Below, piece by piece: positions 12,290-25,100 of a DNA stretch of 64,000 bases; within the stretch, counting starts at the first letter, position 1, and each line of letters starts with the position of its first letter. The stretch comes from Glycine soja (lineage: Eukaryota > Streptophyta > Magnoliopsida > Fabales > Fabaceae), in the NCBI RefSeq assembly GCF_004193775.1, contig NC_041019.1, positions 9,844,204 to 9,908,203 on the forward strand. Reading direction: 5' to 3'. A model generated the notes under the pieces. The model saw only the letters and a program-made list of their open reading frames with translations. It was not told where the DNA came from and ran no database searches. A program made the translations under genes and the position numbers.

Positions 12290-12595
12290 ATGGGAAACTG
12301 CTTGAAGCACCAATCATCCACCAATAAGTATGATGGCAGCGATCACGATAGCGATGATTGGGATTTTCTGGCAGGTGAGGAGGGGTCTTTTGCTGCCACC
12401 AAGGCCAAAACGGTGACGGAGGTGAAGATCAAGATCACAAAGAAACAGCTAGAGGAATTGTTGAGCAAAGTGGACGTGAGGGAGTTGAGGGTGGAGCAGG
12501 TTTTGTCACAGTTGATGAACCATAGTAGTGGAGGGTTCCAATCACTTCAAAGACCATGGAGGCCTGCACTTCAGAGCATTCCTGAGGCCAATTGA
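12290..12595 (+). CDS. Small N-myristoylation/palmitoylation-type protein (DUF4228/PADRE-like), 101 aa
   Basis: This is a single-exon frame starting MGNCLKHQ. Gly2 and Cys4 form the classic N-myristoylation plus palmitoylation signature, predicting attachment to the plasma membrane. Residues about 15-30 are acidic (DGSDHDSDDWDF). Residues about 41-66 read VTEVKIKITKKQLEELLSKV, probably a beta strand plus helix. The C-terminus WRPALQSIPE resembles a conserved ending of small plant proteins of the DUF4228/PADRE type, many of them induced by stress or pathogens. A TATA box, a CT-rich leader and a first-ATG start support a real gene. It is followed by an (AT)n tract and a 3' UTR to about 12.95 kb. 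Family membership is from memory and its molecular role is unknown. The W-box and ACGT promoter sites fit a stress-responsive gene. Confidence 0.8.
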   Translation: MGNCLKHQSSTNKYDGSDHDSDDWDFLAGEEGSFAATKAKTVTEVKIKITKKQLEELLSKVDVRELRVEQVLSQLMNHSSGGFQSLQRPWRPALQSIPEAN

Positions 12596-12619
12596 ACTAG
12601 CTAGCTAGCTAGCTTCGCA

Positions 12620-12621
<2 letters not shown>

Positions 12622-12667
<46 letters not shown>
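12622..12667. repeat. (AT)n microsatellite in the 3' UTR of the MGNC gene
   Basis: A 46-bp AT run starts 27 bp after the stop codon, preceded by CTAG repeats. If transcribed it would form an unstable AU hairpin. Confidence 0.9.
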
Positions 12668-12668
<1 letters not shown>

Positions 12669-15600
12669 CTTAGGTTGTGTTAGTGATTAGTGAGTGCATG
12701 ATGGGAGTTGATGATGATGATGAAAAGAGAATTGGCCTGTTGGGTCAATCCTGATTCTTGCTTTCATGCAAGAGGGTTTGTGATTTTATGGTTGGGGTTT
12801 GAGGGTTATATGTTCTTGTATTTTATAGGGGGGAAACAAAGGGTGCTTTTGCAGTTTTTGTTCTTTGTACATACAAAACAAGGGAGTGCCCTTTGTACTA
12901 GTTTGAGGCTTGTTAATTAATTTTCTTTCTCTCTAATTCCTTTTCTTTTTCATATTCTCTTTTGTGGGTTTTCCTTGGATGTCAATTCTGAAAAGAAAAA
13001 AAAAAAAAAGAGCTTCTTGGAGGTAAAATTATTTGAGGATATGGACTTGAACATTAAGAACCATATTGTAATTTTGTTTCGGACAAAATTTACATACAAC
13101 GGTTTTGTTAATTTGCATAATTCTTTAATACAAATTTTTAAATTTCAATTTTGATTAAAAATAAGTACAAACAATTCAAATTTTATCATCATTATTCCTA
13201 TGGATGAGTGATGTGCTGCATAAATGCTCCACCTTGTGATGGCCAGGGTGGCAAGCTACAAGTATTTCATCATCATGTTGAATGACATGGATAGGGTGTT
13301 CTTTGGGATTTGCTTTGACTATTTGGCATTAAAAATCTAAAAGCGTTTAGATTTGTAACTGATTGGGAGTTAATTATTCCCTAATTGCGCGTTTGTTGTC
13401 GAAATGTTGGATTACCAATATCCATCTAGCTAGATTGATGGATTTGATAAAGGCACAAATCAATTTTACTTTAGTAACTTTTCTTTAATTAGCTGTAAAG
13501 TTTGTGAACTGTTATGCTCTTTAGATATTTTGCAATCTATGGGAAAGAAAAGGAAGAATAAAATACACGTGTTTTTCCTATTGACTTGACCATGCTTATA
13601 ACCTGACATATTTGATATTTTCGGATTTCAAACTTGTATATGAAAAAAAATCTCCTGATCAAGGGAATTAGTCTCGCAATATTGCAAATGTTTCTAATTC
13701 AAACATATCTATTGTTTTCCATTAACAAAATCTGTAGTTTAGACATAAATAAACTACAGAATATTTTTAAACACACTAGTTTTACTCTTATTTCCATAGA
13801 TGCATTATCTTTGAACAGCTGTACAACATCTTGAATAATATATACAAGATAACACTTTTTTTAAGGATTTATTAACCTGGTAGCTAGATGTAATTTTGAA
13901 ATTATAAAATTCTTCAGAGTATAATAAGTCCTTCTGGACGAATCTAAATGACAAAACATCAAAGAAATTAATTAATTCGTCAACTGGCCTGGTCAGATAT
14001 GACTCGAGAGAAAGAGAAAGAAGTGTAAGCAACACCTATAAATATAATGGTTAGAGAATATATTATAGCTGAAACAACACTAGACTTGTTTTTGTAAAAG
14101 CTTTTGAAATCTCTTAACTATTAACGTGGTAGTAATTAAACATCGAAAACACATTCTTCTATTACAAAGAAGCCTAAAAAGAGCATAAGTTTTTCTTCAC
14201 TTCTTTGTAGTTCCCTCTGGATCTATCTGTGCTCGGCTGCAACTCAATAAGACAAGTGACCTAAAACCGACCTCTAGTAGTTAGAGCTATGTTTGGAAAC
14301 CCATTGGCACCTCCCTCAACTTATTTTGAATCCAAAAGATACCAAAGAACATGCTTTGTTTACCATTCAACTTGTGTGCACGAATTTCCAGATAAATTAA
14401 ATCCAACAAATCAATAGAAACTAAACACAAAAGGAAGTGTAAAGATGCTTTTGTAAAAAACCCTTTTGTTACCAACGTTTGCAACCATAAATTAAACATG
14501 CACTTCCTTCAGCGAACAGCTCACCAAACATGCACTGGGTTGTCTTATACAAAAAGGCTCTAACAATCTTTGTTGGAAAAGAAAAAACGTTTAAATTTGC
14601 CACTGCATTAGAAGATTTTGAGCCAACTTCTACGTTAATAGTTAAGAGACTATGTCATGGGCTGCTTGTGATTTGCATGGCTACTTGGATTGAACGTTGT
14701 GACTTGGTACGGTACTTGGATTAGGTACCTCAAGATACCAAGTCAGAATTGCATACCCGGTGAGTAAAAACGTGTGATGAATAACTCAAAATTGTTCGTT
14801 AGAAAAGTTCATCTCGCGACTAATTTTAAATTTGCTCACGATTGCTCTCAAAATTTAATTAGTAGTTGATCAACGAAGAATTAATGTGTAATTAATGTGT
14901 GGATTGGTACATGCATACAATGTCATTTGTTAATTGACTTAATTCTATTACAGCACGCAAAAATAAAAAAATTATGTTTTAATCTTTCATACAGGATCTA
15001 ATAAATTCGTGTGAATTATTATAAAATTTTCTTAATTATATTTGTCTTCGGTTTTTAGGATAAAAAAATACAACATGTTCTTTCCGCTTAAATTTACCAT
15101 TATTTGTTAAAGTCCGATCCAACTAAAAATGATATAGAATAAAAGATACAGGTTCAGTTTGAATAAATTTTGCTATAAATATTTATAAAATTAAAGAAAG
15201 CAAACAATTTTAAATTTTTTTATAAGTTAAAATTAATGTGTATATAAATTTTTTTAAATGCTAATGAACCAATTTTATCAATAAGCCAATTTTAATTTAT
15301 GAAAAAAAAATTATTTCATTTTTTATCTTATATATATTTATAAAAATTTATTCAGATAATATCATAATTACAAAAATAGTGATAATGATGGTGATGACAA
15401 CAGCAACAACGACAATAATAATTATGGACGACAATAGTGATGAAGACAACAATTATAACAAGGATGACAATCATGATGGTGTAATAGCGATGGTGATCAC
15501 GATAACAGTGGCAGTGACTATCCTTGTGGTGGTGGCGGTGATGATGCGTCTGGTATTTTAATAAGTGATATTTTATATCTTTTATAGATTTAATTTTTAT

Positions 15601-15836
15601 TCGATTATTAATCTTTTAGAGATCTGATAATTAAATGAGTTTTTAACTTGAATTTCAAATCTTTTCATGTAACACGATTCATATTAAATATTTTTCATCC
15701 TCACATGAGACGATCATTCTCATATGATATATTATCATATCTTTTTGACACAATAAATAACTAAAGTAGTATTATAAATGATAATTATTTTGAGTTATCT
15801 TATCATATCTAACTATCAAATAGGGCCTTAAGGACT
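12669..15836. other. Intergenic spacer without recognisable genes
   Basis: Short frames here have no family features. An inverted pair of 18-bp sequences (TCTCTTAACTATTAACGT at 14110-14127, complement at 14632-14649) may mark the ends of a ~540-bp MITE-like element, though pairing outside these arms is weak. About 15379-15550 is a GAT/GAC/AAC-rich low-complexity stretch whose Asp/Asn/Met-rich frame is not convincing as a gene. The last bases, TAGGGCCTTAAGGACT, are echoed beyond the right end of the following element. Confidence 0.55.
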
Positions 15837-16399
15837 TTCTTTCTAGGGCGTTGCTAGGTGCACCAGGCATATTGCTCGTGCACCAAGCATAAAAAAATTC
15901 CTTGTCTTTTAACTAAAATTTTTTACAATAGCGCACTCATTCATTCCTTGTCTTTGTCTCTTATGGTTTTTTCATTGTCATGAAAGGTGCATTGTGTCGC
16001 TTCAGTCTAGGTAAAAGTTTTACGGAGGTACGTTGGTGGTGGTTGTGGCAATGGTTTGTTTGATTGTTAATAGAGGTACATCGGTGTTCTACATTTTTTT
16101 TTTGCATAAAATACGGATTAAAGAATTCGTAAGTCATATAAAACTTATGGATTAATTGTTAAAAAAAATTAAATTAATATGTATAAAAAATTTATTTGTT
16201 TATTTGAAATGTAATTTGTATTATTGTTTTAAATATTTTTAAATAAGTGTAGATTGATAATTAATTTGTAATTATTTATTTTTATATTTGGAAATGATAT
16301 TAATTGTAAGATAATTTACACTTGTAATTTAAGTATAATTTATTTGAGTTGTTGTGGTCTAAAATTGATTGTTTTTTGTGATCATAATTTTGTGAATTA

Positions 16400-18912
16400 G
16401 AATTAAGTTGAATAAAATAATGTGTGAGAATCACAATCATGAAATGACAAAGTTATTAGTTGGACATTCATACGTTGGTCGATTGACTAAGGATGAAAAG
16501 ATAATTATTGCTGATATGACAAAGTCAATTGTGAAACCAATAAATATTTTGCTAACGCTAAAGGAGCACAATGTCAATAATTATACAACAATCAAACAAA
16601 TATACAATGCAAGAAATGCATATCGCTCTTCCATAAGAGACAGTAATACTGAAATGCAACAACTAATTAAGCTTCTTAAACGAGATCAGTATATTTATTG
16701 GCATAGATTAAAGGATGAAGATATTGTACGTGATATCTTCTGGTGTCATCTTGATGCAGTGAAGTTATGCAATGCTTGTAATTTGGTATTTTTGATAGAT
16801 AATACCTACAATACAAACAGGTACAAGCTCTCGTTACTGGACTTTGTTGGTGTGACACCAATAGAGATTATATTCTCTGTTGGTTTTGCTTATTTGGAGG
16901 GAGAACGTCTAAATAATGTGGTATGGGCTCTAGAATAGTTTCGAGATATTTTTCTAAGACGTGATGCCCTCCCTAGAGTTATTGTTACTGGCAGAGACCT
17001 AACATTGATGAATGCAGTGAAAACTGTATTTCTTGGGTGTACCAACTTATTGTGTAGGTTTCACATCGACAAGAATGTCAAGGCAAAATGTAAATCCCTA
17101 ATTGGTAAAAAAAAAAAAGACACGGGATTATGTGATGGATGCCTAGAGGAGTTTGGTTGATTGTCCTTCTGAGCATCAGTTCGATGATTACCTTAAGAAG
17201 TTTGAAATTGTTTGTTCACCATGACCAATGTTTGTTGACTATGTCAACCAAACATGAATAATTTCTCACAAAGAAAAATTTGTTAAAGTCTGGACAAATA
17301 AGGTGATGCACTTAGGAAATACAATAACAAACAGGTATGAAAATTTTCATTTTTGTTAGGGTTTAGGAATTCATGGATTTTAATTCTTGTATTTGTTTAT
17401 TATTTTTTGTGTATTTCAAATGCAGGGTTGAATCTGTTCATTGGGCTTTAAAAAAACTATTACAGAATAGCCTTGGAGACCTATGTAGTATTTGGGAAGC
17501 CATGAACAACATGATCATGCTGTAACACACTAAAATTAAGGCATCCTTTGAGACAAGTACACACGTGGTTGGACATGTTTTTAAAGTTACCTTATACAAG
17601 AGATTACTTGGCATGGTATCAAGGTATGCTTTAAATCAGATTGTTGCTCAGTTTGAGCGTGTACATTATGTTGGCAAAAATCCTTCTTGTTATGGATGTG
17701 TCATAAGAACTACTCACGGTCTTCCATGTACATGTGAGCTATCCAAATATGTTGTTGGTACCATACCACTTGAGACAATCCATATGTTTTGGCGGAGGCT
17801 AAGTTTTTTAGAGCAAGGGTTATTTAAGCCCTAAGTGACCATAACTGAAGAGATGGAAACCATATCCAAGCGATTTAAAGAGTTTGATGTTTGTGGAAAA
17901 GTTATTCTAAAAAGTAAACTCCGGGAAATTGCCTACCCTGATCTAAACTCTATGTGTCATCCTCTAGAAAAGGTCAACACCAAAGGTGCTCAGAAGAAAC
18001 TGATGACCAAACATCAAAGATAAACAAAATGTGATTCGTCTTATTGAAAGTATGTCGATGCTTTACATTTTGTGCAAAATAGTAATTCTTCAGTCAAACG
18101 TAGTACAACATCATCATCTGACCAGGCAATTCTAAGAAGGACTATGCCGATGTTGGATCAATTTCATCCATACATTCACGATTCCATTGAAAACATTGTT
18201 GATGTCAAAACTAACGATAACTGTGGATATCGTGCAATTGCTGCCTTAGTAGGTATGGGTGAAGATTCATGATCATTGGTGCGCAACCATTTGCTTTAAG
18301 ACTTGCCAAATGATCTAATGAGTATATCAACCTCCTTGGTGGCATAGACAGATTTGAGGAATTAAAGAGGTCTCTACTTGTTGATAGATTATCCATGGTA
18401 CGTAATTTATTTTTTGTTTTTTATTTAAAATTTAGTTTAAATAAATGTAATCCATATAACGGGTTCATGCAGGTTACTATGGATAAATGGATGGATATAA
18501 CCGACATGTGATATGTCATTGCATCAAGGTATAATGTTAACCTTGTATCGTTGTCTTTGCAACAAAGTATGACATTTTTTCCTCTTAGAAGTCAACCACC
18601 AACAGATTCTTTTGTGCATCGCATAATATGTATTGGTCACGTGTATGTAAATCATTTTGTTCAAGTAGATTCATCATAATCTTGTTTTTAAATTTATGAA
18701 ATTAATTGTATTATAATAACTTGAAATTGTTTGTGCATGTGTAACAAGTTTATTTAAGAGACCGTTTTCCCTTACCACATCTAGCTTTGTTATGGTGTAG
18801 GAATTGTCATCATCAGACAAAGCAGTGACCAATTCCATATATTAGCAGAATGCATCAGTACGAAAATTTGATAATGTTGAAAAAAGACTATGTTGATTTG
18901 AGTGAAGAGTGA
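16400..18912 (+). pseudogene. MULE transposase fused to an OTU-type cysteine protease domain, decayed
   Basis: Conceptual pieces in order: a transposase N-part (HNHEMTKLLVGHSYVGRLTKDE, from about 16430); the DDE core with FLIDNTYNTNRYKL and VIVTGRDLTLMNAV (the usual Asp-Arg-Asp is Gly-Arg-Asp here); LLCRFHIDKNVKAKC; a SWIM zinc-finger region (CYGCVIRTTHGLPCTCELSKY, about 17690-17755); and an OTU domain with DVKTNDNCGYRAIAALVGMG (about 18200-18260) and a downstream NHFVQV supplying the likely catalytic His. Introns are visible at about 17335-17424 and 18398-18473, with a third near 18670-18750. Damage includes a TAG at 16936, a frameshift in an A-run near 17110 and further stops. The usual FAR1-type zinc domain upstream is missing, so the 5' end is deleted. 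FAR1-like MULE transposases with SWIM domains are well known. The C-terminal OTU module is the notable part. Confidence 0.85.
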
Positions 18913-18999
18913 ATATTTAGGTACCTATGACATTGTCATGCACTACAATAATATATAGTTGTTTCATTGGAAATTCACATAATTATGTATTATACCTCA

Positions 19000-19150
19000 C
19001 GTTCAAACGGTTTAAGGTTACTATAATACGTAGGGTTTAGTGTTAGGTGTGTTGTTAAAGTTAACTGTGACATGAAAACCAGGGTTTAGTAGAACATAAA
19101 AAACTAGGGATTTTGTAGACTAGGGTTTACTGTTACACTTTAGGGTTAAT
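19000..19150. repeat. Telomere-like TAGGGTTTA cluster between the two MULE genes
   Basis: AGGGTTTAG or close variants occur four to five times in about 120 bp between the converging transposase and PMD pseudogenes. They are too irregular for a true telomeric repeat. They could be a chance AT/G-rich cluster or part of a shared 3' region. Confidence 0.3.
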
Positions 19151-21439
19151 TCGAATAGTAATATAGAAAACAATTCAAATAAAATATCTAAAATAAAAAT
19201 GTTGTCAAATAAAATAAAATGATAAACACAGTCTACACATTTCCTAAAAAATTCTAAATGTCTTCATGCGTCCTCTGTGCGTCGCCTTCGTCACGTCCGC
19301 ACATATACATAGCAATCCATAGTGACACCTCTAGCGATCCTTAAGGAGTCTTGCATGACATCGTTTGTTTTTGTGCCTTTAGTCACTATCCTTAGGTTGA
19401 GCAATCGCTCCAACCTTCCAGTTATTGCTTGGCAAGTCTCCTATGACATTCACAACAACGGATAAGGTATAACCATATTGCATGTTTAAATTAAATGAAA
19501 TTAAGAGTAAGATGAATATATATGTTACCACTGCATGTCTAGGCTGCTCCACATTAGAAGGTGCATGCGCATGTGTTTCCTCCATAGTTGCTGCCGCCAT
19601 CAAGTACTGAGACATATTTGGTTCGACATGTGTCATATTACACGATAGGTGGATATCTGGGTGGATCCCTGGGTTGTGTCGGCCTCATGAATGAATGTGA
19701 AATCATGTAGAACCAGTCCATGTAGTCTGGTGCACATTGTCCAGGCACAACACAAATCTGGCCTACCAGTGCAAGGTAGTCAGAGAAATGCATCCATTTA
19801 TCGTCAATATCTTCCAAGCATAATCTTGAACCCGGAGAGTATAGAGGAATCGTCTTAACATACCCAAACTGTCGCATAACCCTCTCTGGTCGGTGTGTGA
19901 CAACAATGAGACCCCATCAGATATGTCTATAAAAACAAGAAATCCGGTCAAAGTCTCTAATTGCACGATGATCACCGTAAGGCATCTTGCAAACATCAGC
20001 AGTTGTCAGTCAATCTATATGCTTCCGATACGTCGACACTGGTAATGCCTTCGTAGAGGTCCAACTGCAGGCATGTGGTGATCTTTCATCATAGTCTTCA
20101 TCCGTAAAAGCCACAGCAAGAGATGAAAAATGATCATAAATCCAACACTACATTTATTTTCAAAACAAAAAAATATCAAATCAATACATAAAAAAATTAA
20201 AAAATAAATAAATAAGATTCAATGACAATTACCTGTAATAGTGTGATATATTTAGCAAGTTGTCTGCTGCTGCTCTTAGAAGCATCATTCAAATTATTGT
20301 ACATATGCACTAGGGTAGCAACTCCCCATGCGTAGTGTCCACTCTGAATGAGGTCTCAAAAGGCGTCCAAGAACACCACATACACAAGTGTTGCACTCTT
20401 GTTAACAAAAAGAGTGTAACCTAGCAAATGTAACAAATAAGCTCAAGCTGCTACAGTCCAGTGTCTAGTATCACATTTGCTACGATAAATGTCTCGTAGC
20501 CATGATAGTCGTACATATGCCCCATGACATTGTTCTGCCTCAGTTCTGGCTTCATGTCCACTGACTTTAAGTAGTTCCACTAACATCAACACCACTTCAT
20601 CGACATGAAGAGTTTCAAAGATGTAGAATGCACCTGTGATGGGCAGATGAAGCAAAAAGGCCATGTCATCGAGGGTGACGTCTCCTACTGGAAGATGGAA
20701 ACTGCTAGTTTCCTTATGCCACCTCTCCGCAAAAGCTAATATAAGTATCCGATCGTCAGTGTCCAATGAACATGTGACCAAATGACTTAGTCCTGTGACA
20801 ACAACTAACCCTTTAATCTCAGCAGAAGGTCTCCCGAATTTCTAAACCTTCCTTCCATGGAAGGATAGCTTCAATTCAGGACATTTCTAAATTTTTTTAA
20901 CAATTTTAACAATAAAAACAAATACTTATTGAAATATAATTTATTTAAAACTATAAATACCTCTTAATTCCAAACAATGACTGCAACATAATCAGCAAAG
21001 ATAGTCAAAACTGATGTGTCACACGGCCCGCCTGGAAAACCTTGGGCATCAACAACTGCTTCTTCATGCTATTGGAAGACCTCTTCAGCTGCGTCATCCA
21101 CGTGAGGAACATCCTCAGCAACAACGACAACTTCCTGTTGCCTACGTGCGGATGCTATGGGCCTTCGTCGCTGGGGAGCTGATAATTGATATGCTTACAT
21201 AATTTAAATATTTAAATCACATAGCAATTATCTAATTTTCCTCTCTTTTATTTCTTCTTTTGTGTTAGAACATTAGTAATTTAGCTTCTTCTGAGTCATT
21301 GTCCAATAAATGCTAAAGTTATCTAATTTACAGTGTTTTAGAGTGTGTTTTTTTGTAGAATTACACAGTAGGAGGCCTGGAAGATGGCTGAAGAACTAGA
21401 GCAGCTCGCTCAACGCGTCAACAACCGCTCAACACGAGG

Positions 21440-21620
21440 AGCCAACTTGGAGGTTAGGCTTAGCGCGCATGTGGCGGCTTAGCGTGCATCTGCGGTTTAG
21501 CCTGCATCTTACGGCTTAATGTGCATCTGCGACTTAGCTTGCAGCTTGCGGCTTAGCGCACAGTCACTTATGCTAGTTGGATTGCGGCTTAGCGAGCACA
21601 TGCTGGCTTAGCACATGACC
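21440..21620. repeat. 18-bp GC-richer minisatellite inside the outer LTR element
   Basis: Units of the type CGGCTTAGCGTGCATCTG repeat about six times with substitutions (CGGTTTAGCCTGCATCTTA, CGGCTTAATGTGCATCTG, CGACTTAGCTTGCAGCTT). Each carries the core GCTTAGC. The base composition contrasts with the surrounding AT-rich sequence. Confidence 0.7.
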
Positions 21621-22162
21621 AATATCGCAAAACACAATTATGCTACGTTTTAAAGGAGAAAGGGGGAAAAATCAAGCAGTTCTTTTGGGGGACCAAAATG
21701 AGAAGCTAGGGCACGAGAGAAGAGAGAAAACTCATTCACTTGGGGATCCTTTCCTCCATTTTCTTTCACACCTCTTGCTTTCCTTTTGTATTGGTAAGCC
21801 TCTCATGACAATGAGAGGCTAAACCACCCATTGTTGGGAGCTCAACTACCAAACACTCTTGATGTAATGATTCTAACTATCTATTTAATGTTATTTTGAT
21901 ATTATTGTCTCTTTTCTGTGCTTAATATCATGTTTTTGGCTTTATCACCCATGCTCATGTAGTGTTATAGGGTTTATGCATTAGAAAATGTATATCTCCT
22001 AATAACTTGAAAATAGCATCTAGGTAATCCATGTCTAGGGATATAATGGTATTATTTAGTCTTATTTATGCATCTTTATTCTTAAAGCAAATTATTTGAT
22101 ACAATTCTTAAGGGATTAGGAGTGAAATTAGGTAATTTAAGTTTTTTCACACGAGGAATCAT

Positions 22163-25100
22163 GGTTCGGGGATCCTTTCGCTGCACACGATCAGAACCAA
22201 CGGGTTGTCGTATCTTGGGAGATGAGCGCAATCAGAATTTCTTACCCGTGCAGTGAGGGCGTTTTCTCTCTAAGGATAGCGTTTACGCGCTTCAACCCAG
22301 GCTATATCTTTCTTCCCTTAATTTTTTTTCTTGTGCTTATTGTATGTTATAATGCATTATTCATGTGTTGTCAATTAAATTTATTTTGCTACTGCTATTT
22401 TGTTATTTAATTCAAGATTGTGCATCTTCTTCATATTTATTTTCCTTCATTTTTTATATTATTTTTCCAACAGTCTTAGAGAGAAAAACGCTATCACTTT
22501 CTTCTTGCATAATCTTTTCTACAGTAGCATTTTGTTTTATCAAAAATGTCTGTCGTCAATATGATTGAGTTCCTTTCTAGTAAGCATGAAAAATTAATGG
22601 ATGAAAATGCAATGCATTATGTTCCATTAAAAATGTTTTTATTATATTATTTAATTCCTGAAATTTTAAATTAGTATGACATTGTTGAAAAATATTTTCT
22701 TTGTCAATTATATTTTTGTTTAAGATAAAATGCTTTTAGAATTAGTTTATGTGAAAAACTAAAAATATCTCACTACTTCCATTCCTGCCTTAGGAAGTTA
22801 TCTTTTACTTGATCAAATGATCCTGTGAATACAAATCTTTAAAATCAAGACATTTGTTGTTAGGTTTTTTAATTTCTATTGTTTAACGTTATTATTATTA
22901 CTGCAAATATTTTGTTGTTACATGTTGACTGATTGTCTCTTTATATATAACTCATTGATAAAACATAAAAATAATAAAATAAACACTTTGGTGAAACTTT
23001 ATATTTTGCATGTAGTATTCTTAAAAGAGTACCTTATAAAAAAAAAATCCTTATGAGCTATGGAGAAAAAGAGAACCAAATCTGAAATATATTAAAGTGT
23101 GGGGGTGTCTAGTAAAGGTTAATATCCCTATTAATAAGAAAAGGAAAAATGAAAAAAAATATTAATTGTATTTTGTTGGATATTTTTTACATAATACTAC
23201 TTATAGATTCTTAGTTGTTAATTCAGAAGTGACTGAAATTTCTAATGTTACTATTATGCAATCTAGAGATGTCACTTTCTTTGAAAATCTTTTTCCTTAA
23301 AAAATAAATTGTTAAATCTTTGTATGGTTTGAAACAAGTTTCAAAGCATTGACACAAAAGTTTGATTAAGTTATTCTTTTGTATGATTTTCAAATTAATG
23401 ATAGTGATAAATGTGTGTATGTGAAACAATTTAATAATAATGAATGTGTCATTTTATGTTTGTATCTGGATAACATATTGATATTTGGTAGTAAATGAAT
23501 TTCATAAATGATGTGAAGTTTTTCTTGTCTAGAAATTTTGATATGAAAGACCTTGGTTGTGTAGATGTGATTTTGGGTATTAAGCTTATAGAGAAAAATG
23601 ATGGTATGATTTTTTACCCAATCTTATTATGTTGAAAAGCTATTGAAGAAGTTTAATTATTTTGATGCGAAACATGCTTTTACTCCTTATGACTCATCCA
23701 TCAAGTTAAAGAAAAATTTGAGTGAAGAAATTTCTTCACATAAATATTCTCAAATTATCGGTTCTTTGTTGCATTTGACAAACTTCTCTAGGCCTGACAT
23801 TGCATATGCAGTTGGTAGATTAGGAAGGTGTACTAATAATCCTGATCATTCTCATTGGATTGCATTAGAAAGAGTTTTTAGATACTTAAAAGGAACCATC
23901 AATTATGACATTCATTATACATGTTTTCCTGCAGTAATTGAGGGGTTTAGTGATGCAAATTGGATTTTTGATTCTGATGAAACAAAATCAACAAGTGATT
24001 ATGTTTTTACTTTAGCTGGTGGTGCAGTATCATGGAAATCTGCTAAACAAACTATTATTTCACGTTCTACTATGGAAGCAGAAATTATTGATTTAGATAC
24101 TGCTACTAGTGAAGCTGAGTTTCTTAAAAATTTGTTATGTGATCTACCATTGTTGAATAAGCTTATACCTCCAATTCCAATGCATTGTGATAGTCAAATT
24201 GCTATATCTAAAGTGACTAGCAAAATTTTAATGAAAAAAGAAGACACTTAAGAGTGAGACATAAGTCTATAAGAAATTTGATTTCTCATGTTGTCATTTC
24301 TCTTGACTTTGTCAGGTCAGAAAATAATATTGCGGATCCGCTTACAAAAGGGTTGACGCGTCAACAAGTACTTGAGTCGTCGAGGGGAATGGGATTAAAG
24401 TCCATTATTTAGTTACAACAATGGACACCCGTCTTCGTGTGATTAGTGATCCCATGAATGGAGTTCAACATGTAACAACGAAATTGTTTGTTGATTAAAG
24501 TACACCAAAATGAAATTTGACGGAGTTGTTCCGTTTCTCATTCCTATGACGAGGTGTATTATAAATTGTGGTAATATTAAGGTTGAGGTATTTATATATA
24601 TGTATTTTTGGTTAAAAAAATACCTCTTAATGAATCCGATGACAATTATTGTTTGGGTGAGGGTCACAACTCACTCTTTGAGGATTCACCTAGTGAGTAT
24701 GGTGGTGGGGCCGCCACTGTGAGATATGGGCTAATCTCTAAGGGACACTCACGAAACAAGATACAAGCGCAAGGCCGTGTAATGCGCTACCACTGATTAG
24801 AACCTAATTGAACACCAATATTGTAGGAGTTGTGTACTAAAGTCCGGTTAAAGAATATGTAGTTCAAGACAATCAAGTCACTATATTTTTCTCGGATGGA
24901 AGTTCATAAACACTAGGTATAAGGCTCAAACCCGGAATGTTCCTTATACCGAAATACAATATCACATGCTCTTTCTCTTATATTTTTATACAAATTATCT
25001 TTCAGAAAATATATTTTAAAATTTTAAATTATGTGGGGGAATGTTGATAAATATTTGTGTTTTAATTTAAAATTTATAAATATATATTAATTCCATTTTA

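Noticed and set aside
15379..15561. Met/Asp/Asn-rich 60-aa frame
   Set aside because: GAT/GAC/AAC low-complexity sequence with no promoter, no conserved motif and no neighbours suggesting a gene.
22163..22473. Possible tRNA B-box (GGTTCGGGGATCC) and small-RNA gene
   Set aside because: The same sequence recurs at 25378 as part of the copia LTR, and no A box or cloverleaf could be built.
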